Positions 7,345 through 13,009 of a DNA stretch of 17,021 nt are shown here, piece after piece. The DNA lies in assembly GCA_003542325.1 (NCBI GenBank), contig DPKV01000137.1, positions 6,571 through 23,591 of the forward strand. The letters run 5' to 3'. The notes under the pieces were generated by a model. That model was given only the letters and a program-made list of their open reading frames with translations. It was not told the DNA's origin and did not search any database. Position 1 is the stretch's first letter; every line of letters starts with the position of its first letter. Source of the stretch: Anaerolineaceae bacterium. Its GTDB lineage: Bacteria > Chloroflexota > Anaerolineae > Anaerolineales > Anaerolineaceae. Both the position numbers and the translations under genes were made by a program.

Positions 7345-8478
7345 GTGACATTGAAGAAACGAAAGATCATTGACGGACATATCCACTATGCGCATTTTTC
7401 CTATCAGGATTCTTTGATGGCAATCATGGACGAAACGGGGATTGAGAAGCTGGCAGTCGTTTGCACGCCGGATGAAGCCAGGCTCAGCCTGGTGCCGGAC
7501 GCGTTGCTCCTGAAGGCGGCTTACCCCGACCGGATTTATCTCTTTGGCGGCCTGGATATCTCACCCCTTTTCATTTCACCGGACATTGCCGGAGAAGCTT
7601 TCGCACATTATGTGGATGTGCTGCTGGGAATGGGTGTCGATGGGATCAAAATGATTGAGGGGAAAGTCCAGATGCGGAAAATGCTGCCGATTCCCGATTT
7701 TGATGCCCGGGTTTATGCGCCTTATTGGGAGAAGATGGCGGAAACGAAAACGCCTTTAATCTTTCACGTCAATGACCCGGAAGAATTTTGGGATGCGGAG
7801 AAAGTCCCGGCCTGGGCGCGGGAAATGGACTGGTTTTATGGCGATGGGACCTACATCAACAACGAAGTGCAATATAGCCAGATTTTGAATGTCCTCGAAC
7901 GCCACCCGGATTTGAATGTGACTTTCGCTCATTTCTTCTTCCTCTCCGCCCAATTGGACCGGTTGGCCGGGTATTTTGACCGGTTCCCGAACATGCATGT
8001 GGACCTGACGCCGGGGATTGAGATGTATTTTAATTTCGCGTCTGATCCGGATAAGGCCAGGGCGTTCTTCATTAAATATCAGGACCGGATTCTTTATGGG
8101 ACAGACATTGGTGCCCGGGCGCTCCTGCGGGACAGGAATGCCGGTATTGAGCAGGAGGAAAGCCTGGCCCGCATCGAAGTTGTCCGTAACTTCCTGGAAA
8201 CGAAAGGATCATTCCGGCTGTCTCACCAGGGCTTTTTGTTTGGCGGAAAAGAGGCTGTATTCCAGGGTATCCATCTGCCGGAAGATGTTCTGGATAAGAT
8301 CTATTTCAAGAACTTTGAACGGTTTTCCGGGGAGAAACCCCGCCCGTTAAATTCGGAAGCGATTGTGGCGGAATGTCAGCGCCTGGAGACAATCATAATG
8401 GCGATGGCCCAGGTGCAGCCCGGAACAGCAGGTGATATCAGTTCGGTTCGCAAAGCGCTTGATTATTTCCAGTCATAA
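7345..8478 (+). CDS. Amidohydrolase family 2 (metal-dependent hydrolase or decarboxylase)
   Basis: 377 aa, TIM-barrel amidohydrolase. The HxH metal motif is in IIDGHIHYAHF (H12, H14); further likely ligands are H141 in LIFHVND, H196 in VTFAHFFF and D254 in LYGTDIGA, in the order expected for the amidohydrolase_2 family. That family includes hydrolases and nonoxidative decarboxylases acting on ring or aromatic acids. The substrate cannot be told; partnership with the URO-D-like protein suggests successive steps on one compound. The start is GTG behind AGAGGAGG (7333-7340), only 4 nt from the full GGAGG; the in-frame TTG at 7351 is an alternative at 10 nt. The gap to the preceding gene is 25 bp. 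Confidence 0.85.
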   Translation: MTLKKRKIIDGHIHYAHFSYQDSLMAIMDETGIEKLAVVCTPDEARLSLVPDALLLKAAYPDRIYLFGGLDISPLFISPDIAGEAFAHYVDVLLGMGVDGIKMIEGKVQMRKMLPIPDFDARVYAPYWEKMAETKTPLIFHVNDPEEFWDAEKVPAWAREMDWFYGDGTYINNEVQYSQILNVLERHPDLNVTFAHFFFLSAQLDRLAGYFDRFPNMHVDLTPGIEMYFNFASDPDKARAFFIKYQDRILYGTDIGARALLRDRNAGIEQEESLARIEVVRNFLETKGSFRLSHQGFLFGGKEAVFQGIHLPEDVLDKIYFKNFERFSGEKPRPLNSEAIVAECQRLETIIMAMAQVQPGTAGDISSVRKALDYFQS

Positions 8479-8479
8479 A

Positions 8480-8511
8480 CCATCAAAACTGTTTTGATGG
8501 ATTGAGTTTTT
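8480..8511 (+). terminator. Intra-operon hairpin with T-tract before the transporter gene
   Basis: A perfect 9-bp stem (CCATCAAAA at 8480-8488 and TTTTGATGG at 8492-8500) with a 3-nt loop is followed by ATTGAGTTTTT. It begins 2 nt after the amidohydrolase stop and ends 4 nt before the ribosome-binding site of the next gene. It resembles an intrinsic terminator, though the stem is AT-rich and the T-run starts 6 nt late, so partial termination or mRNA 3'-end protection is likelier than full stop. Confidence 0.55.
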
Positions 8512-8529
8512 ATCGGAGGAACCCTTCTT

Positions 8530-9879
8530 ATGAAACTCATAAAGCGTTGGCAGGAACCTATTTATGCATTGGGCAGTTTCGGCCCAGGATTCATGTATCA
8601 AATCGTGATGGCCTATTTGCTCTATTATTACCGGCCGGCCCTCAGCCGGGTAGAAACGGGGGCACTGGTCCTCGCACCGGCGGGCGCCTATGCTGTCGGG
8701 ATGTTAGTTGCCCGCATTCTGGATGGCGTGGTGGATATCCCCATCGCCACCTGGACGGATAACCTCAAGAGTAAATGGGGCCGGCGACGGCCTTTGATGG
8801 TCCTGGGGTTCATCCCCACGATCCTTAGTTTCCTTTTGTTGTGGTATCCGCCTCTTTCGGGGAACAGCCTTGGCGCCGACGGGCATTGGGGAAATGCCAT
8901 CTTTGTCGCCGTGGTCAGCTCACTTTATTTCTTCTTCCATACACTCATCATTGTGCCCTATCTGGCTTCGCTTTCCGAGATCGTCCCGGACGAGCAATCC
9001 CGGGTACGGGTGGCAAGCTGGCAGACCTTCTTTGCCACCGCCGGGTATGTCCTGACTTACGTTGTTGCGCCGATCCTTTTTGATCATTTCGGAGTCCGGG
9101 GCACGATCTGGATGCTGGTCCCGGTCTTTCTGTCCTTCATTGGACCCATCATGGTCATCAAGGAATCTTCCACCGTGGAAGGGGAAACCACGCCGGGAGA
9201 GCTACACGAGCAGGCGGCGGATGTGCCGTTATGGGAAAGCGTCAAGCTGACCCTGGCTAACCGCACCTTCAGGATCTACATGGGTTCGGTGGCGGTGTTC
9301 TATTTTGGGCTGCAGTTCTTCCTGGGCGGGATCGCCTTTATGGCTGCGGACATGATGGGCTTGACCGATTCGCAGTTGGGCATGATGAATGCGGCTGCCT
9401 TTGCGCCTGTTCCGATCATGTTGATCCTGTTCAACTGGCTCAGCAAGAAAAAAGGCGCCAAATGGGCCTTCCGGCTGTCCTTGCTGGTCTTCGCGTTCGC
9501 GATGCTGCTCTTCCCCCTGGGTTGGACCGGGCTTAACCTGCCCCTCTCCCCGATCATGGTTGGGATCATCGCCGGCGGGATCGGCAGTTTCTCGATTGGC
9601 GTTTTCTTTACCATCCCCTATGCCTTCCCGGCCCAGATTGCGGCCACCGATGCGAAGGAAACGGGCAAGGACCGCGCCGGCATGTTCTTCGCCGTCCAGG
9701 GTGTGATCAACCAGTTCGTCGGCAGCCTGGCCGGGTCTGTTCTGGCGCTGCTGCTGGGGTGGGAGCGCGGAGTCCTGTTCATTGGCCCCATCGTGGCGGT
9801 GATGTGTGTGGTGTCCTTCTTCCTCTTCAAACCCTATCCTTTGGGCCAGCCGAAGAAAAAAGAAGAAGCCGCAGCTTAG
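8530..9879 (+). CDS. GPH-family sugar/glycoside:cation symporter (MFS_2)
   Basis: 449 aa with about 12 hydrophobic segments. The family signature is clear: ARILDGVVDIPIATWTDN (61-78) followed by KWGRRRP (82-88) corresponds to the Dx3Dx7D...GRRRP loop of melibiose/glucuronide-type symporters. Residues 440-449 form a charged end (KKKEEAAA). Known role of the family: cation-coupled import of sugars, glycosides or related compounds across the inner membrane. GGAGGA (8515-8520) lies 9 nt before the ATG. As the last gene after the URO-D-like and amidohydrolase genes, it probably imports their substrate, but its message may be reduced by the hairpin just upstream. The gene ends in front of two strong hairpins. 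Confidence 0.88.
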   Translation: MKLIKRWQEPIYALGSFGPGFMYQIVMAYLLYYYRPALSRVETGALVLAPAGAYAVGMLVARILDGVVDIPIATWTDNLKSKWGRRRPLMVLGFIPTILSFLLLWYPPLSGNSLGADGHWGNAIFVAVVSSLYFFFHTLIIVPYLASLSEIVPDEQSRVRVASWQTFFATAGYVLTYVVAPILFDHFGVRGTIWMLVPVFLSFIGPIMVIKESSTVEGETTPGELHEQAADVPLWESVKLTLANRTFRIYMGSVAVFYFGLQFFLGGIAFMAADMMGLTDSQLGMMNAAAFAPVPIMLILFNWLSKKKGAKWAFRLSLLVFAFAMLLFPLGWTGLNLPLSPIMVGIIAGGIGSFSIGVFFTIPYAFPAQIAATDAKETGKDRAGMFFAVQGVINQFVGSLAGSVLALLLGWERGVLFIGPIVAVMCVVSFFLFKPYPLGQPKKKEEAAA

Positions 9880-9891
9880 TTTAAGGGTGTC

Positions 9892-9910
9892 CGGCCACGT
9901 TCCGTGGCCG
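9892..9910 (+). terminator. GC-rich hairpin after the transporter gene
   Basis: CGGCCACG (9892-9899), loop TTC, CGTGGCCG (9903-9910): a perfect 8-bp stem 12 bp after the stop. It lacks a following T-tract, so it may stabilise the 3' end or be a repeat element rather than terminate alone. Confidence 0.55.
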
Positions 9911-9917
9911 CTGAGTG

Positions 9918-9960
9918 AAAGGCTGTTTGCTGAGATGCAGGCAGCCTTTATTTGATTTTT
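9918..9960 (+). terminator. Rho-independent terminator of the operon
   Basis: AAAGGCTG (9918-9925) pairs perfectly with CAGCCTTT (9942-9949) around a 16-nt loop and is followed by a T-rich run to 9960 (ATTTGATTTTT). This is the best end point for the operon that begins at 6132. Confidence 0.75.
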
Positions 9961-10108
9961 GGGGCATGGTGAATGGTGAGTTGTGAATGGTGAACGGAAA
10001 GCTAGGGATCAGGCGATTTGGTATTAGATATTAGGTAACCAGGCATTTGGTAGTGGGCGCTCTGGTTTTTCGAGAGCCAAAAAGCGATTCGGCCTGGGGA
10101 TAATAAAC

Positions 10109-10136
10109 AGGAGTGCGGGTTAATGGCCGCAATCCT
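10109..10136. repeat. REP-like imperfect palindrome, copy 1
   Basis: Starts AGGAGTGCGGG and closes with CCGCAATCCT, so AGGA-x-TGCGG faces CCGCA-x-TCCT with one mismatch. The same 11-nt head recurs at 10322. Confidence 0.55.
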
Positions 10137-10185
10137 GAAAAGCGCTGATGTTATATTTTTTCCGGTTTGTCCGCGATTTAAATGT

Positions 10186-10212
10186 AGGGTGCGTTCCGCT
10201 TTTGAACGCACC
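10186..10212. repeat. REP-like hairpin, unit A
   Basis: GGTGCGTTC (10188-10196) pairs perfectly with GAACGCACC (10204-10212) around a 7-nt loop. The 27-nt unit matches unit B 85 bp downstream at 20 of 27 positions by eye. GGTGCGTT/AACGCACC palindromes are, from memory, frequent dispersed repeats in bacterial intergenic DNA. Confidence 0.6.
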
Positions 10213-10270
10213 GAGAATTGAAATGGTGCGCACAAAGGAGGTGAGCACCCTGCACAAATAAGAATTGGGC

Positions 10271-10297
10271 AGGGCGTACTCCGGTTTTGAGCGTACC
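10271..10297. repeat. Degenerate copy of the REP-like hairpin, unit B
   Basis: Aligns without gaps to unit A at 10186, sharing the AGGG start, the TCCG and GGTTTTGA-like centre and the terminal ACC, but its arms no longer pair well. It reads as a decayed or diverged copy in the same orientation. Confidence 0.45.
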
Positions 10298-10321
10298 AAC
10301 AAGTGGAAAGGCTAGGGAAAA

Positions 10322-10345
10322 AGGAGTGCGGGCTTCAGCCCGCCA
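10322..10345. repeat. REP-like palindrome, copy 2
   Basis: AGGAGTGCGGG head as at 10109, followed by a perfect 7-bp stem, GCGGGCT (10328-10334) and AGCCCGC (10337-10343), with a nominal 2-nt TC loop, so the innermost pair probably opens. Confidence 0.6.
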
Positions 10346-10430
10346 TGAGAACCTGGCCAATAATAATTTCAAGCAGGAATTTTAGACAACACGCGGGCCG
10401 ATTTTTGATGATTCTGCCCATCGATTCGTT

Positions 10431-10481
10431 GTTGCGGGTAATGCAACTTAATATTTTTTCGTGGCAACGTTGCATGCAACG
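10431..10481. promoter_or_regulatory. Cluster of GTTGC/GCAAC half-sites upstream of murI
   Basis: Five half-sites occur within 51 bp: GTTGC at 10431, GCAAC at 10443, GCAAC at 10464, GTTGC at 10469 and GCAAC at 10476. They form two overlapping perfect palindromes, GCAACGTTGC (10464-10473) and CGTTGCATGCAACG (10468-10481). The central CG of the first resembles LacI-family operators, but no LacI gene is in the window. A repeat element is the other explanation. Confidence 0.35.
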
Positions 10482-10562
10482 CCGCTGCGTTATCCACTGG
10501 TAAAGAGTGCCATTATAAGGGTACCCATAATCCCCGGTTCCTGATCCCTATTACCTGCACCG

Positions 10563-10571
10563 TGTTACAAT
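10563..10571 (+). promoter_or_regulatory. Extended -10 promoter of murI
   Basis: TGT followed by TACAAT forms an extended -10 box; no good -35 hexamer stands 16-18 bp upstream. The predicted start falls at 10578-10579, that is, at the A of the murI ATG, implying a leaderless message. Confidence 0.5.
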
Positions 10572-10578
10572 TTCACTC

Positions 10579-11418
10579 ATGAGCGAAACCATGAACCCTC
10601 AGCAGCCCATCGGCATTTTCGACTCCGGCGTAGGCGGATTGTCCGTTCTGCGAGCCGTGCGGCGGGAACTGCCCTGCGAGGATATCCTTTACCTGGGAGA
10701 CCAGGCGCATATCCCTTACGGCCAGCGTGATAAAGAGCAGATCCGGGAATTTTCCCGCGCAGTCACCCGCTATCTGTTGGCCCAGGGCGCCAAGCTGATC
10801 GTGGTGGCCTGTAACACGGCATCGGCTGCTGCCCTGCACGACCTGCGCCGGGAGTTTCCGGATGTGGCTTTCGTTGGCATGGAACCGGCCGTCAAACCCG
10901 CAGCCGAGACGACCCACACAGGCAAAGTAGGTGTGCTGGCAACACCGACCACCTTTGGCGGAGAGCTGTATGCTTCGGTGGTGGAACGGTTCGCAGGTGG
11001 GGTGACGCTGTATCAGGATGCCTGCCCCGGTCTGGTGGAGCAAATCGAGAAGGGAAATTTAGACGGGCCTGAACCCCGCCAAATTCTCGAAAGAGCACTG
11101 GCGCCTATGCTGGCGGGCGGGATCGACACGGTGGTGATGGGCTGCACCCATTACCCCTTTGTGATCCCCCTGATTGAATCCATCACCGGCCCCGGTGTAC
11201 GCACAATTGACCCGGCGCCGGCCATTGCCCGCCAGGTGCGGCGATTGCTGGAGCAAAATGGGTTTCTGAACCCTTCTGCAAAGGGCGGCGCGATGCAGTT
11301 CCATACCAGCGGCACTCCGGAAGCTTTGGCCGGGCTGCTGCCGCGTTTATTGGGCGAGGCTGGGCCAGTTGAGGGGGTTACCTGGGTGGGGGACAGGGAA
11401 CTTCAACTTCAGGTTTGA
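10579..11418 (+). CDS. murI: Glutamate racemase
   Basis: 279 aa, normal length. Converts L-glutamate to D-glutamate for peptidoglycan by two-base, cofactor-independent catalysis in the cytoplasm. Visible marks: PIGIFDSGVGGLSV (10-23, with D15 and S16), the first catalytic cysteine C78 in VVACNTAS, and the second, C189, in MGCTHYP, followed by H191. No Shine-Dalgarno sequence precedes the ATG at 10579, and an extended -10 lies 7 nt upstream, consistent with leaderless translation; M5 (ATG at 10591) is an alternative start that also lacks a good ribosome-binding site. The stop codon directly abuts the stop of the convergent lipoprotein gene. Confidence 0.96.
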   Translation: MSETMNPQQPIGIFDSGVGGLSVLRAVRRELPCEDILYLGDQAHIPYGQRDKEQIREFSRAVTRYLLAQGAKLIVVACNTASAAALHDLRREFPDVAFVGMEPAVKPAAETTHTGKVGVLATPTTFGGELYASVVERFAGGVTLYQDACPGLVEQIEKGNLDGPEPRQILERALAPMLAGGIDTVVMGCTHYPFVIPLIESITGPGVRTIDPAPAIARQVRRLLEQNGFLNPSAKGGAMQFHTSGTPEALAGLLPRLLGEAGPVEGVTWVGDRELQLQV

Positions 11419-12912
11419 TTATTCTTCGCGTGAGATGCTGGACCCGCTGACCCCATTCGGACTGGCGCTGACCACATTTTCCCCTTTGACTAAAAATCCC
11501 TCGTAGTTTCTTTCCCCGGCGACCGCGAGCCAGCCGCTGAGGACCAACGGGAGCGGTTCCCCAACCCCGACCCATTCGCCGTTGAACTTACGCGCCAGGT
11601 GCAGGTGGGTTCCGGTGGCCTGTCCGCCTTCGCAGGAGGGGTGCCCGACCGGAGAGTCCTGTTGCAGCCATGTCCCGACGGCAGCCCGTCCTTCGGCAGC
11701 CATGTGCTGGTAGATCAACACCCAGCCGGTGCCTTCATCGCCGTCGCCATCCAGGTCCAGGGCTACCACGCCCCGCTCCGACCGGACGACCAGCCCCGGT
11801 GCGGCGGCTGTTGCCCAACGGGCTGAAACAGCACAGGCCGCCTCATCGATGATGGGTGCAAAATCGACTGCGCCGCGCGGCGTGCCGGTCTGCCAGGAGA
11901 TGTGCGGCCCGCCAGTTAGACTCCAATATTCGCCTGTTGCAAATGGCAGAGTCAGTTCAGTCTGATGTGTCTCATCCGGCAGGTAGGGTTCCACAAGAGC
12001 GGCTCTGGCCCAGGGATCACCGAAGATCGCCGTGTAAGCAGCCAGGAACCCGGTCTCACCGAATAAGGCGTTAGCCCATTCGGTCTGGGGATAGAAGGCT
12101 GCAAAGAGGTGCATAAGCGCCACGCTGCCCGCATTCAGGGTGGGGGAAAGTCGGGAATCGACGCTATCCGGATACGGTAAGGCTGTCAGTGTCCCCGCCC
12201 GCCAGCCATAAAACCCCTGTGCCAGTAATTTGGCTGCAATCATCAGTTCCTTATAGAGGCCGGTATCCGCACCAGCCCCAAACCCGAGGGGATAGGGATC
12301 AGTAGCTGCGCCTTCCGGAAAACCGAAGACCCACCCGGAGCGGTACTCCAGCAAGGCTAACAGCAGGCGGGGGTTGGTGCTGGTTTCCACGGCCACCGTC
12401 TGGACGATATCCGGTCCGGTCATTTCCAGATCGTTGACGTTTTCAACGTAACCGGCGAGAAAACCTCCCGCCGCAAAGGCAAAATTGGCTGCATTGAAAT
12501 CCCCCACCGAAGGGCCATAGGTTACGGCGCTGTCGGGGAAGATGGGCAGGTCATAGGGGAACATTTCCTCAAGAATATCCGGAATCCACAGGGACAACCC
12601 CGGGGTCAGCAGGCTGGTCGGCGGGAGTTCCTGATCGGCCTGAATATCGGATATGGCCACACCAAAACGGGCTGCGAGTGCGGGAAGGGTATCGCCCTGT
12701 TGCGTAACATACTGAATGTATCCGGGCTTTGTTTCATCCTGAGGACCCTGAGTGCCGGATATCAGTCCCTCAGGATTGAGGATTCCGGCGATTTCAGTTT
12801 GGCGCAGGCTGTTGGTTCCAGGATCAGAGCCTGTCGTTTGAGGCAAGTTGCATCCGGATAGAAGAAGGGTGAAACAGGTGAGGAATAAAAAAGGCAAGAG
12901 TTTGTTTTTCAT
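11419..12912 (-). CDS. LysM lipoprotein with M23-like peptidase domain
   Basis: 497 aa. A lipoprotein signal peptide ends in LLLSG-C21, so the protein should be lipid-anchored outside the cytoplasmic membrane. A LysM-like domain (about 66-110, YVTQQGDTLPALAARFG) suggests peptidoglycan binding. Residues 120-330 are a helical region I cannot assign. The C-terminal 330-450 resembles M23 (LytM-type) peptidases, with D350 in AVDFAP, H403 in LIYQHM and H436/H438 in THLHLARK. The first zinc ligand expected four residues before the Asp is Arg346 instead of His, although H337 in GGPHISW might substitute. A DLDGDGDEGTG loop (386-396) looks calcium-binding. C360 and C427 could form a disulfide. It may be a cell-wall hydrolase or an inactive wall-binding relative. 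No clear ribosome-binding site precedes the ATG. Confidence 0.85.
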   Translation of the reverse strand: MKNKLLPFLFLTCFTLLLSGCNLPQTTGSDPGTNSLRQTEIAGILNPEGLISGTQGPQDETKPGYIQYVTQQGDTLPALAARFGVAISDIQADQELPPTSLLTPGLSLWIPDILEEMFPYDLPIFPDSAVTYGPSVGDFNAANFAFAAGGFLAGYVENVNDLEMTGPDIVQTVAVETSTNPRLLLALLEYRSGWVFGFPEGAATDPYPLGFGAGADTGLYKELMIAAKLLAQGFYGWRAGTLTALPYPDSVDSRLSPTLNAGSVALMHLFAAFYPQTEWANALFGETGFLAAYTAIFGDPWARAALVEPYLPDETHQTELTLPFATGEYWSLTGGPHISWQTGTPRGAVDFAPIIDEAACAVSARWATAAAPGLVVRSERGVVALDLDGDGDEGTGWVLIYQHMAAEGRAAVGTWLQQDSPVGHPSCEGGQATGTHLHLARKFNGEWVGVGEPLPLVLSGWLAVAGERNYEGFLVKGENVVSASPNGVSGSSISREE

Positions 12913-12943
12913 ACTGATTTGACAGTCAGAATAGCAGGAAGGT

Positions 12944-12974
12944 TTCTTTTATTAAACCCAAGATAATAAAAGAA
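12944..12974. repeat. AT-rich inverted repeat upstream of the lipoprotein gene
   Basis: TTCTTTTATTA (12944-12954) and TAATAAAAGAA (12964-12974) are perfect 11-bp complements around a 9-nt spacer, located 32-62 nt before the lipoprotein ATG and 36-66 nt after the protease stop. It could be a regulator site or a weak RNA hairpin; without GC pairs it is a poor terminator. Confidence 0.5.
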
Positions 12975-13009
12975 CTTGATGGAAAATCCCTCATGCAGGC
13001 ACAAAAATA

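Larger units (their letters stand above)
9961..10562. other. Gene-free repeat-rich intergenic region
   Basis: I find no convincing protein gene in the stretch between the transporter and murI. Short open frames on both strands run through palindromes, and none has a plausible ribosome-binding site. It holds, in order: a degenerate tandem of GAATGGTGA units (about 9965-9995), a TATTAGATATTAGG repeat (about 10022-10035), a small GCTCT/AGAGC hairpin (10059-10077), REP-like palindromes, an 11-nt Shine-Dalgarno-like sequence and a cluster of GTTGC/GCAAC motifs close to murI. The noncoding repeats suggest a site that has taken up small mobile palindromes. Confidence 0.7.

Noticed and set aside
10002..10503. 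Several 60-77 codon open frames on both strands before murI
   Set aside because: They run through palindromic repeats, overlap each other on both strands and have no plausible start signals or domains.
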